Source: an uncultured Collinsella sp. (GTDB lineage: Bacteria; Actinomycetota; Coriobacteriia; Coriobacteriales; Coriobacteriaceae). From it: 22,768 nt of DNA. The notes under the pieces were generated by a model that saw only the letters and a list, made by a program, of their open reading frames with translations, searched no databases and was not told the origin of the DNA. Within the stretch, counting starts at the first letter, position 1; each line of letters opens with the position of its first letter. The DNA is taken from contig CAJMHR010000036.1 in assembly GCA_905213265.1 (NCBI GenBank), positions 1 to 22,768 of the forward strand, given 5' to 3'. Positions 14,714 through 22,418 of this stretch are shown piece by piece. A program made the position numbers and the translations under genes.

Positions 14714-15613
14714 CTATCGATGCTCTGTCTCGAGCACGGCAGACACCGCATCGAGGAACTCCCGCACATGGTCTGCGGGGTGCGACGAATGAAGTAGCCC
14801 GTAAGACACGAGACAGTCCCAATCGGTAGGGACGGTTTTGAGCATGGGGTGGACGTTGGCCCACAACGGCAGCGTCGCAAGCGCGAGGTCCTCGTTCGCG
14901 CCGCGATTGAACACCTCCGCCCGATATTGCGGGAAGTCTACGAGCGCGATTTGAGGATGATGCAAGAGTATCTCGTCGCGCACGCGGTCGATTTCGGCGT
15001 TCCAGCCCCGGCGTATAAGCATAAGACTGTGATTGTGGAGGTCGTCGAATGTGACGATGTCGCGTTTGGCGAGTTCGCTGTCGACGGGAACGGCGCACCA
15101 GAGCGGCTCGCGCGAAAGCTCGAGGCCCAGGCACCCGCGCTCTTTAAGAAAGGCATCGTCGAAAATCCCCGCCACGATATCCATGTCTTGCCCGAGGTTC
15201 GCCAAACCGCGCGCCGCCGAGGGTGTGTTTTCAAACGTGACCACCTGAAGGCTCATGCCAGGGCAACGTTCCTTCACCTTCGGCCACAGCTTCGTGAGCG
15301 GCGTGCTGGGCGTCATGAGCGACACTCCCACGCGGATGATGCGCTTTTCTCCACGCTCGGCGACGCGGGCGCGTGCGATTGATTCTTGAGAGTACTGCAC
15401 GATATGGCGGGCGTCGGCGAGCAGCGACCTGCCTGCTCGCGTAAGCGAAAGCCCCTGATGCGATCGGTGGAACAGCGTAAGGCCTAGCCGCGACTCCAGC
15501 AGGTTCATCTGCTTGATGACGGCCGTGGGCGTGATGAAGGACTCTTGTGCCGCCTTGGAGAAGCTGCCCGCCTCCGCCACGCGGATGAAAGTGTCAAGCT
15601 GTGGGTTGTACAT
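14714..15613 (-). CDS. LysR-family transcriptional regulator
   Basis: A protein of 299 residues. The ATG at 15613 is preceded by AGGAGG, so the longer frame starting at 15628 is not used. The N-terminal helix-turn-helix is classic LysR (MYNPQLDTFIRVAEAGSFSK, then ITPTAVIKQMNLLESRLGLTLFHR, SLTRAGRSLL). The effector-binding domain begins near residue 90 (RIIRVGVSLM) and continues to the end. It is divergent from an aldo/keto reductase gene with 129 bp between the starts, the usual arrangement for a LysR protein controlling its neighbour. The inducer is unknown; an aldehyde or other redox signal is an inference from the target genes. Confidence 0.93.
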   Translation of the reverse strand: MYNPQLDTFIRVAEAGSFSKAAQESFITPTAVIKQMNLLESRLGLTLFHRSHQGLSLTRAGRSLLADARHIVQYSQESIARARVAERGEKRIIRVGVSLMTPSTPLTKLWPKVKERCPGMSLQVVTFENTPSAARGLANLGQDMDIVAGIFDDAFLKERGCLGLELSREPLWCAVPVDSELAKRDIVTFDDLHNHSLMLIRRGWNAEIDRVRDEILLHHPQIALVDFPQYRAEVFNRGANEDLALATLPLWANVHPMLKTVPTDWDCLVSYGLLHSSHPADHVREFLDAVSAVLETEHR

Positions 15614-15640
15614 CGATCCTCCTGTCACGCATTATGTGCC

Positions 15641-15663
15641 GTATATACCCCATGGTTATATCC
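15641..15663. promoter_or_regulatory. Possible LysR operator upstream of the first aldo/keto reductase
   Basis: TATACC-CCAT-GGTTATA is an interrupted inverted repeat in the 129-bp divergent region, close to the start of lysR. The right arm extends to GGTTATATCC (15654-15663). The same decamer, with one base changed, GGTTATAACC, occurs before the second aldo/keto reductase (16790-16799). The match is direct; binding by LysR is inferred. Confidence 0.4.
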
Positions 15664-15742
15664 ATCATTCCAACGTGAACTTCTCGCACGTCAGTAAACG
15701 CCGTAGCCTTGTATTCGAAAAGTCACCATTAAGGAGGAGACC

Positions 15743-16591
15743 ATGGAGTATCTGAAGCTCAACAACGACGTAGAGATGCCCATCGAGGGTTTGGGCACCT
15801 TCCTCATGACCCCGGCCGAGGCCGAGGCGGCCGCAACCGCCGCGCTCACGGCTGGCTACGAGCACATCGACACCGCCAACGCCTACATGAACGAGCGCGC
15901 CGTAGGCCGTGCCATCGCCAAGAGCGGCGTCGCGCGCGACAAGATCTTCGTCTCCACCAAGCTTTGGCCGAGCGTCTACGACGCGGGCATGTCGGCGGTG
16001 GACGCCACGCTCCAGCGCCTGGGGCTCGACTACGTCGACATGCTCATCCTGCACCAGCCGGTAGGCGACTACCTGGCCGCGTGGCGCACGATGGAAGAGG
16101 CGTACCGCGCAGGCAAGGTGCGCGCCCTCGGCCTCTCCAACTTCCCGCAAGACAAGATCGCCGAGGTCATCGAGGTCGCCGACATCAAGCCGCAGCTCGT
16201 GACCGTTGAGTGCCACCCCTACCACGCCCAGCACGACCTGCGCGCCTACCTCGCGCCGTACGGCACGGTGATCGAGGCGTGGTACCCGCTCGGCCACGGC
16301 GACAAAGGTCTTCTGGAGGAGCCCGTCTTCGTCACTCTCGCCGAGAAGTACGGCAAGACCCCGGCCCAGGTGATCCTGCGCTGGCACGTGCAGATGGGCA
16401 CCTCCATCATCCCCGGCTCCAAGAACCCCGCCCACATCGCCGACAACGCGAACATCTTCGACTTCTCCCTCACCGAAGACGAGATGGCCGAGATTGCCAA
16501 GCTCGACGGGACCATGACCTACTACACCGCCACTGAGGAAGCACTCGAGGGCTACCTGGCCATGCGCCCCGATTTCGACGCGCAGGAGTAG
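15743..16591 (+). CDS. Aldo/keto reductase
   Basis: A protein of 282 residues, the usual size for a short AKR of the 2,5-diketo-D-gluconate reductase group. The catalytic tetrad is complete: D43 and Y48 in HIDTANAYMN, K73 in STKLWP, and H104 in LILHQPVG. The C-terminal NADPH-binding signature is IIPGSKNPAHIADNANIFDF. AAGGAGGAGACC precedes the ATG. It should reduce aldehydes or ketones with NADPH in the cytoplasm. It is divergent from LysR and followed by a flavodoxin remnant, a second reductase and a YqhD-like dehydrogenase, a set pointing to carbonyl detoxification or redox balance. GC content is higher than in the topoisomerase genes. Confidence 0.95.
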   Translation: MEYLKLNNDVEMPIEGLGTFLMTPAEAEAAATAALTAGYEHIDTANAYMNERAVGRAIAKSGVARDKIFVSTKLWPSVYDAGMSAVDATLQRLGLDYVDMLILHQPVGDYLAAWRTMEEAYRAGKVRALGLSNFPQDKIAEVIEVADIKPQLVTVECHPYHAQHDLRAYLAPYGTVIEAWYPLGHGDKGLLEEPVFVTLAEKYGKTPAQVILRWHVQMGTSIIPGSKNPAHIADNANIFDFSLTEDEMAEIAKLDGTMTYYTATEEALEGYLAMRPDFDAQE

Positions 16592-16605
16592 CGCTCAGAC
16601 GATAA

Positions 16606-16797
16606 CGGACCAACCAAGCCGCCGCCGAGGACCAGTCGGCTGTCGAGGACGAGCCCGCCGCAGTGCCCGCTGCAGACGGCAACGTCCTCGTGGCCTACTA
16701 CTCGGCACAGGGCCACACCGCTGTCGTAGCTCAGACCATTGCCGACGAGCTCGGCGCCGATCTCTTTGACGTGACGCCTAGAACCCGCGGGTTATAA
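16606..16797 (+). pseudogene. Flavodoxin fragment (start and most of the domain missing)
   Basis: The frame reads EDQSAVEDEPAAVPAADG then NVLVAYYSAQGHTAVVAQTI and ADELGADLFDVTP, then TAA at 16795-16797. This is the Ala/Pro/acidic linker and first FMN-binding part of an exported flavodoxin as found in Coriobacteriia and Clostridia. An in-frame stop precedes it (16603-16605) and no start exists, so both ends are gone. It lies between two aldo/keto reductases. Flavodoxin genes beside AKRs are common in these bacteria, so an intact one was probably here once. Confidence 0.75.
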
Positions 16798-16821
16798 CCC
16801 CGTGCGCACCCCAGCGTTATA
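16782..16821. promoter_or_regulatory. Palindromic operator-like sites before the second reductase
   Basis: AACCCGCGGGTT (16782-16793) and GGGTTATAACCC (16789-16800) are two overlapping perfect 12-bp palindromes. A third GTTATA lies at 16816-16821. The decamer GGTTATAACC nearly equals the one upstream of the first reductase. No clear -35/-10 pair is visible in the remaining 80 nt before the start. Confidence 0.4.
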
Positions 16822-16902
16822 GAACCCTCACCAACGGAAACTTCCGCCACCGCGGCGCCCCTCGTATGGTGGATACGTCAAGTTGCGAGAAAGGAAGGCA
16901 CC

Positions 16903-17754
16903 ATGGACTACATCACCTTGAACAACGGCGTCAGGATGCCGCAGCTCGGCTTCGGCGTGTATCAGATCCCAAACGCCGCGGAATGCCAGCGCGCCGTGGA
17001 GGACGCGCTCTCGGTCGGCTACCGGCTGCTCGACACGGCCGCGAGCTATGGCAACGAAGAGGCGGTCGGGGCCGCCATTCGTGCGAGCGGCCTGCCGCGC
17101 GACGAGGTGTTCGTGACGACCAAGCTGTGGATGTCGGATGTGAGCTACGAGGGGGCCAAGCGCGGCTTCGACGCGTCGCTCAAGAGGCTGGGGCTCGACT
17201 ACGTCGACCTCTACCTCATCCATCAGCCGTTCGGCGACGTCTTCGGCGCGTGGCGCGCCATGGAGGAGCTCTACGAGCAGGGCGTTATCCGCGCCATAGG
17301 CACAGCTAACTTCTACCCCGATCATCTCGCAAACCTCATCTCGTTCAACCGCATCGCCCCCGCCGTGAACCAAGTCGAGTGCAACGTGTTCTTCCAGCAG
17401 CGCGAGGCGCAGGAGTACATGGTCGGCAAGGAGGTAGCCATGGAGGGCTGGGCGCCCTTTGCGGAGGGCAGAAACGACCTCTTCCGCAACGAGGTCCTCG
17501 CTCGCATCGGCGAGGCGCACGGCAAGACGGTCGCCCAGGTCGTGTTGCGCTGGCTGCTGCAGCGCGGTGTGGTCTGTATCCCTAAGAGCACGCACCGCGA
17601 TCGCATGGAGCAAAACTTCGACGTCTTCGACTTCGCGCTGGGCGACGACGAGATGGTCGCCATCGCCGCGCTCGACACCGGGCGCAGCGCGTTCTTCGAC
17701 CACCACGACCCCGCCACCATCGAATGGATGTCCGGGCTCGTGCGCAACGTGTAG
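16903..17754 (+). CDS. Aldo/keto reductase (second copy)
   Basis: A protein of 283 residues, similar in plan to the reductase at 15743 but clearly diverged, so not a recent duplicate. The tetrad is present: D44 and Y49 in LLDTAASYGN, K74 in TTKLWM, and H107 in LIHQPFG. The C-terminal signature is CIPKSTHRDRMEQNFDVFDF. AAGGAAGG stands before the ATG. The gene ends 44 nt before the iron-type alcohol dehydrogenase with no terminator between, so they are probably one transcript. The likely reaction is NADPH-dependent reduction of small aldehydes or ketones. Confidence 0.95.
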   Translation: MDYITLNNGVRMPQLGFGVYQIPNAAECQRAVEDALSVGYRLLDTAASYGNEEAVGAAIRASGLPRDEVFVTTKLWMSDVSYEGAKRGFDASLKRLGLDYVDLYLIHQPFGDVFGAWRAMEELYEQGVIRAIGTANFYPDHLANLISFNRIAPAVNQVECNVFFQQREAQEYMVGKEVAMEGWAPFAEGRNDLFRNEVLARIGEAHGKTVAQVVLRWLLQRGVVCIPKSTHRDRMEQNFDVFDFALGDDEMVAIAALDTGRSAFFDHHDPATIEWMSGLVRNV

Positions 17755-17798
17755 CCGAGCGGTCAGACCGCACTGATAACTTACTAGGAGGAATTGCC

Positions 17799-18962
17799 AT
17801 GAACTCATTCACGTACGACTACCCGGTCAGGAACTACTTCGGCGAGGGGGCCATGGACCAGGCGCTCGACGCCGAGATGGGTGCCATGGGCAAGACAGTG
17901 ATGCTCGCCTACGGCGGAGGCTCGGTCAAACGAACCGGCGTCTACGGCCACGTGGTCGATAAGCTCACGAGCGTGGGCAAGCGCGTGGTGGACTTCGGCG
18001 GCATCATGCCCAACCCGACCTACGAGAAGTGCCAGGAAGGCGCCGCGCTCGCACGCGAGGAGCAGGTCGACTTCATTCTCGCCGTCGGCGGCGGGTCGGT
18101 CATCGACTGCTGCAAGGTGGTCTCCGCGCAGGCGATGCTTGACGACGACATCGAGACGTTCGAGCACGTCGACGGCAAGATGCCGAGCTCGTTCATCCCC
18201 ATGGGCTGCATCGTTACGCTCTCCGGCACGGGTGCCGAGCAGAACAACGGCGCCGTCATCACCAACGAGGAGACGCACGTGAAGGGCGCCTATCTGGGGG
18301 CGATGCCCATGTGGGCGGCGCTCGACCCGGCACTCACGCTCACCGTACCGCACGCGCAGTTCATGAGCGGCGCGTTCGACACGCTCTCGCACTGCATGGA
18401 GAGCTATTTCGGAAGCCCGCGCGGGTGCAATGTCACCGACGACATCAACCTCGCCATCCAGCGTAACGTCATCCGCAACATGCGGATTATCGCGGACGAC
18501 GACCAGAACCTCGATGCCAGAAGCGAGCTCGTATACGACTCCGCCATGGCCGAGAACGGCGTGCTCAAGATTGGCAAGTCAACGGACTTCCAGGCGCACA
18601 TGATCCAGCACCAGTACGGCGCGTACACCCACACCAACCACGGAATGGGCCTCGCGGTCATCCACCCTGCGCTCTACCGCCACCTGGCCCCCGAGGCGCC
18701 CGCGCAGTTCGCCCGCTGGGCGCGCGAGGTGTGGGGCGTCGACGGCGAGGGCAAAGACGACCTTACGGTGGCGCTCGAAGGCATCGACCGCCTGCAGACG
18801 TTCATCGGCGAGATTGGGCTTCCCACGAGCTTCGCCGAGATGGGCTCCGACGCGTCCGACGAGACGCTGCACAAGGTTGCGGACACCTGCGTGCTCACCG
18901 GCGGCTGCGCCAAGAAACTGGAGCGCAGCGAGGTGTTCCAGATTCTGACCGAGTGCCTCTAA
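17799..18962 (+). CDS. YqhD-like iron/zinc-dependent alcohol dehydrogenase
   Basis: A protein of 387 residues, the same length as E. coli YqhD. I chose the ATG at 17799, behind TAGGAGG, over an upstream in-frame start. The metal ligands fall at exactly the YqhD positions: D194 and H198 (FDTLSHCMES), H267 (DFQAHMIQH) and H281 (THTNHGMGL). GGGSVKR and VGGGSVIDCCK are the nucleotide-binding loops, and LSGTGAEQNNGAVI is the family motif. It should be an NADPH-dependent aldehyde reductase acting on short-chain or reactive aldehydes. It follows the second aldo/keto reductase in a likely operon, adding to the aldehyde-handling set of this region. Confidence 0.95.
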   Translation: MNSFTYDYPVRNYFGEGAMDQALDAEMGAMGKTVMLAYGGGSVKRTGVYGHVVDKLTSVGKRVVDFGGIMPNPTYEKCQEGAALAREEQVDFILAVGGGSVIDCCKVVSAQAMLDDDIETFEHVDGKMPSSFIPMGCIVTLSGTGAEQNNGAVITNEETHVKGAYLGAMPMWAALDPALTLTVPHAQFMSGAFDTLSHCMESYFGSPRGCNVTDDINLAIQRNVIRNMRIIADDDQNLDARSELVYDSAMAENGVLKIGKSTDFQAHMIQHQYGAYTHTNHGMGLAVIHPALYRHLAPEAPAQFARWAREVWGVDGEGKDDLTVALEGIDRLQTFIGEIGLPTSFAEMGSDASDETLHKVADTCVLTGGCAKKLERSEVFQILTECL

Positions 18963-18984
18963 ATCGGCGGTAGGTGATCCGCCC

Positions 18985-19556
18985 GCGCCGAAGGAAACCG
19001 TACGACTCCGAGATGTCATCGTAATCGTAGGAGCCGGCGAGCCCGCCGCGCCTGATGAATCCGTCGAAGTCGTCGTCGACGGCCCCCTGCTCGTCAAAGT
19101 AGAAGCGGTATTCGCCGAAGCTGAAGGGGAGGATGTGTACCTCCCCGTGGCGCCCTGTGAACAGGGTCGCCAGGTCCGAACTCAGGAGGAACGCGTTCGA
19201 TCCCGTGAGGTAAATATCCCATCCGCCACGCGCGTGAATGCTGTTAATTGCTTTCTCGAAACCCTCGCACAGCTGCACCTCGTCGATGAAGAGACGGTTG
19301 CGGGCGCCCTCTTTGTGCCGCTCTATGATTTCGCGATGCAGCGCTGGTACTCGAGCAGTAGCTCGTTGTCGAGGTCCAGCAGATCGATGTAGACGTTGTT
19401 GGAGGATGGGTCCCTCCGAGCAACGGAGGCGGAGAACGCCTTCATGAGCTCGGACTTGCCGGAGCGGCGCATCCCCGTGATCACCTTGATGTCCCAGGTG
19501 CCCTCGAGCGCCCAAAGCCGCTCCATGTACGTATTGCGGTCGACCCAATCAATCAT
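18985..19556 (-). pseudogene. AAA ATPase of the DUF4143 type, frameshifted and truncated
   Basis: Leftward from the ATG at 19556 it reads MIDWVDRNTYMERL then KVITGMRRSGKSELM, the Walker A. A one-base loss near 19341 breaks the frame (…LLLEYQR, then LHREIIERHKEG in the next frame). It continues with Walker B NRLFIDEVQL, the sensor GSNAFLLSS, and TLFTGRHGEVHILPFSFGEY, all typical of DUF4143-type ATPases. It stops near SYDYDDISESYGFL, only halfway through the usual 400 residues, close to the end of the alcohol dehydrogenase. The C-terminal DUF4143 domain is missing. It is a dead gene. Confidence 0.85.
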
Positions 19557-19619
19557 CAGCTCTTTCTCGGTTTCAAAACCGATAAGGAAATATGCGCAAG
19601 GGCGCGTCGGAGGGTAAGC

Positions 19620-19870
19620 CCCAGCCATGTCATGTCGGCAGAAGCCCTCGACCGGCGGCACGACGAAGTCGAAATAGCCCTCGATTTCCCGCGGGCCCTC
19701 TTCGAAATCTTGATGGTATATGCGACGCCGTAGAGCATCGGCAACGCGTTCTGCTATGCGCCGCCTTCGGCATTGGAATCGCCCTTGCCCCGCACAGCAA
19801 CGTAGCTCATAGACGGAACGATCAGGATGCTCGGCTTGTCAGGCGGTTTGCCCGTGATGTTGTAGCGCAT
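19620..19870 (-). pseudogene. GyrI-like small-molecule-binding protein, broken
   Basis: Leftward from the ATG at 19870 it reads MRYNITGKPPDKPSILIVP then SMSYVAVRGKGDSNAEGGA, an in-frame TAG (19756-19754), QNALPMLYGVAYTIKI, then a frameshift near 19705 into FEEGPREIEGYFDFVVPPVE. These are the sequence landmarks of GyrI-like domain proteins (VAVRGKGD, LYGVAYTIK, EGxFxxVVPPxEG). The last third is missing. A stop, a frameshift and a truncation make it a certain pseudogene. Confidence 0.75.
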
Positions 19871-19965
19871 CGTAGACGTTGATGGAGATGGCTGCGCGCG
19901 GGCACGGGCGCGCCACCGCACTTCACAGCTTGTTTCTCAAGTATTTGGGACGCACACGCGGCGTT

Positions 19966-19990
19966 CAAAAATGCGGAGCGACTCCGCATG
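19966..19990 (-). terminator. Rho-independent terminator of the ToxN-like gene
   Basis: On the minus strand ATGCGGAG and CTCCGCAT pair around a three-base loop (19989-19971), followed by TTTTTGAA. It begins 25 nt after the stop of the ToxN-like gene, reading in the same direction. Confidence 0.85.
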
Positions 19991-20013
19991 GCTCGAGACT
20001 GAGCCGAGGTGCC

Positions 20014-20463
20014 CTACTTCTCGCTCTCCAGCAGCCCCACGATGCGGTCGATGTCGACGGCAAAGCGAGGCCTTCCCTCGCGCTCGTAGCGGTCGAGGTA
20101 TGCCTGGCACTCGGAGACGATGCGCTTGGTGTTGCCGTCGATGATGCGCTGGAGCGTCTCGTAGTAGGCCGAGCCCTCGGTCCTGAAGCGGCGCTGGTAG
20201 ACCTTGGTTATGGGGAACATCTTGATGTAGTGGATGCCGTGGCGGCAGCCGGGACGCGTCGTGGGGCGGGGTGGCAACGCAAAGTACTGGTCTTTGGGCA
20301 CGTTAGGGGCGATGTTGGAACGCAGCGGCACGGCGAAGTCCCTGCGCTTCCCGCGGAAACGCAGCCTCACCACCACGATGCAGGGGCGATTGTGCTTAAG
20401 CATGAGCTCGCGGTCGCCCTCGACGAGGTCGAAGAAGTCCTGGGAGATGGATACGATCTTCAT
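20014..20463 (-). CDS. ToxN/AbiQ-like toxin (type III toxin-antitoxin candidate)
   Basis: A protein of 149 residues, intact, with GGGGG nine bases before the ATG at 20463. The layout resembles ToxN/AbiQ/TenpN endoribonucleases. An N-terminal KIVSISQDFF strand is followed by RPCIVVVRLRF, a core FAVPLRSNIAP like the family's PLTS/PLRS catalytic loop, YFALPPRP, and GIHYIKMFPITKVYQ like the family's (L/I)xYxK motif. A helical C-terminal part (CQAYLDRYEREGRPRFAVDI) follows. Such toxins cut RNA and are held inactive by a repeat RNA transcribed just upstream. Here the gene has its own promoter (20612-20639), a structured leader and its own terminator, and is the only intact gene in a stretch of pseudogenes. 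The assignment rests on motif resemblance; there is no classical multi-repeat antitoxin RNA, so an unusual RNA partner or another function is possible. Confidence 0.6.
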   Translation of the reverse strand: MKIVSISQDFFDLVEGDRELMLKHNRPCIVVVRLRFRGKRRDFAVPLRSNIAPNVPKDQYFALPPRPTTRPGCRHGIHYIKMFPITKVYQRRFRTEGSAYYETLQRIIDGNTKRIVSECQAYLDRYEREGRPRFAVDIDRIVGLLESEK

Positions 20464-20488
20464 CGGTTACGCCCCCTTTATACGAAGC

Positions 20489-20557
20489 GGGGCCCGCATC
20501 GCTGCAGGCCCCTACAGGTGGGCGATATTCTACGCCTTGCGGCACCCCGTCGCCCAC
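20489..20557 (-). ncRNA. Structured leader RNA with two GNRA hairpins, candidate antitoxin RNA
   Basis: On the minus strand GTGGGCGA (20557-20550) pairs with TCGCCCAC (20525-20518). Inside is TGCC-GCAA-GGCG, a GNRA-capped stem, flanked by an asymmetric internal loop. Next comes GGGGCCTGCA-GCGA-TGCGGGCCCC (20512-20489), a 10-bp stem with another GNRA loop and one G-U pair. The second hairpin ends 25 nt before the toxin ATG, where type III loci place a leaky terminator, though no U-run follows. No tandem repeats were found, unlike known ToxI RNAs. It may be an antitoxin RNA, a riboswitch-like leader, or a regulatory structure. Confidence 0.45.
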
Positions 20558-20562
20558 GGAGG

Positions 20563-20724
20563 TTAAACGTACACGTAAGCCGTACTCTGAAAGCCGCGGC
20601 TTCCGGCAAGTAGTTTATACCACGAAAGGTCGCTTTCAATGCGCATAGCTCGCAAAATAACACTCGCCAGGCCGTCACCCCTGATCTTCTCGACCGCCTC
20701 CTCCGGGTACTTATCGCGTGCCAC
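20563..20724 (-). pseudogene. TetR-family regulator stump
   Basis: From the GTG at 20724, with GGAGG five bases before it, the product begins ARDKYPEEAVEKI. This is the usual opening of many TetR proteins of Gram-positive bacteria (RDKYPEETVxxIL). After about 13 residues the sequence no longer fits, and the frame ends at 53 residues. The tail overlaps the promoter of the ToxN-like gene. It looks like a TetR gene cut off where other DNA was joined. Its neighbour is the divergent ABC operon, the usual position of a regulator of that operon. Confidence 0.55.
20612..20639 (-). promoter_or_regulatory. Promoter of the ToxN-like gene
   Basis: On the minus strand TTGAAA (20639-20634) is a five-of-six match to the -35 box, and TAAACT (20617-20612) lies 16 nt downstream; TATAAA (20619-20614) is an alternative with a 14-nt spacer. 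Inside the spacer GAAAG-CGAC-CTTTC is an inverted repeat that could be an operator. The transcript would begin near 20605, about 140 nt before the toxin start, and would include the two GNRA hairpins. Confidence 0.5.
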
Positions 20725-20741
20725 GGGCACCTCCGTCCTTG

Positions 20742-20753
20742 TTATCGCGATAA
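20742..20753. promoter_or_regulatory. TTATCGCGATAA palindrome, possible TetR operator
   Basis: A perfect 12-bp palindrome lies just upstream of the TetR stump, on the side facing the ABC operon. A partial copy, TTATCGCG, is at 20711-20718. TetR proteins usually bind such palindromes between divergent genes, so this may be the surviving operator of the lost regulator. Confidence 0.35.
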
Positions 20754-20865
20754 ACATACCATGAGTGCCGTACGGGTCGAGAAGGGCTGGCGCCAAAAGA
20801 GCCCAACGGCCGTTACAGCTTCGTTAGAAACGCGCCCCACCATGGATGGTGAACCCGAAAGGTAA

Positions 20866-20898
20866 GGCGCGCGGGCACGGCGACTCGGCCCGCGCGCC
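20866..20898. other. GC-rich hairpin in the ABC operon leader
   Basis: GGCGCGCGGGC (20866-20876) pairs exactly with GCCCGCGCGCC (20888-20898) around an 11-base loop. It ends 6 nt before the GAAAGGA ribosome-binding site of the ABC ATPase gene. It could be an attenuator or a translation-control element, or a leftward terminator, though T-runs are lacking. Confidence 0.5.
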
Positions 20899-20919
20899 CG
20901 GAAGAGAAAGGACGAACCC

Positions 20920-21647
<728 letters not shown>

Positions 21648-21651
<4 letters not shown>

Positions 21652-22418
21652 CGGGCGAGAAAGGCGGCCTGCTCGCGGGCCTGCGCGCCGAGGCACTGAA
21701 GTCGCGGCACGCGGCACCGGTTCGCCTGGCCGTGCTCATGGCGCTGCCGATGCCGCTGCTCGGCGCGATGCCCTACCGGGGCGTGCAGATCTTCAGCGCG
21801 TGGAACTACTGGTACGCGCTCTTCCTGCCCGTGTCTCTCTCGCTCGTGGTGGCGTGCGTCGCGCGGGCGGACGCGCGCACGCGGATGCGGGGGCTTCTGG
21901 GCCTGGGCTTCCCGCTCGGGCGCGCCTGGTGGGCCAAGGCGCTCTGGTGCCTCGCGCTCTGCACGCTCTCGAACCTCGTGGTCTTCGGCATCTACCTCGC
22001 GGGCTCGGCGTTCTCCTCGCAGGGCCTCACGGCCGCGGGCACGCTCACGATGCTCCTCTGCGCGCTCGCCAACACGGTGACCGCGGCGTGGATGATCCCC
22101 GCAGGGCTCTTCCTCACGGCGCGGCTCGGCATGCTCGCGGGCATCTTCTGCCCGCTCGCCGCGCAGCTCGTGGGTGGGTTCGCCTGGTCGCTGATGCCGC
22201 TGCCGCAGCTCTTTCCGCCGTCGGCGAGCATGGTCATCCCCACGAGCTTCATCCCCGTGCTGCCGAGCGGCGAGCCACTCGCGGCGGACATGGCGCTCGG
22301 CAGGGCGCTCACGGCGGACGCCATGCTCACACTGGCGGGCCTTGCGGTCTGCGCGCTCGCGTTCGCCGCGCTCACGGCGGCGGGCGCGGCCTGGTTCGCG
22401 CGCTCCGAGGAGAGGTGA
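21648..22418 (+). CDS. ABC transporter permease, MutE/EpiE-like
   Basis: A protein of 256 residues with about six hydrophobic segments, for example LAVLMALPMPLLGAMP, YALFLPVSLSLVVACVARA, ALWCLALCTLSNLVVFGIYL, and LAGLAVCALAFAALTAAGAA near the end. The length and plan match MutE/EpiE-type permeases that pair with LanF ATPases. Its ATG overlaps the ATPase stop (ATGA), and its stop overlaps the next start (TGATG), so the three genes are translated as a coupled unit. Base composition is very GC-rich, clearly more so than in the topoisomerase genes. Confidence 0.88.

Noticed and set aside
18964..18983. A GGCGG/CCGCC hairpin after the alcohol dehydrogenase
   Set aside because: The stem is short and no T-run follows, so I do not call it a terminator.
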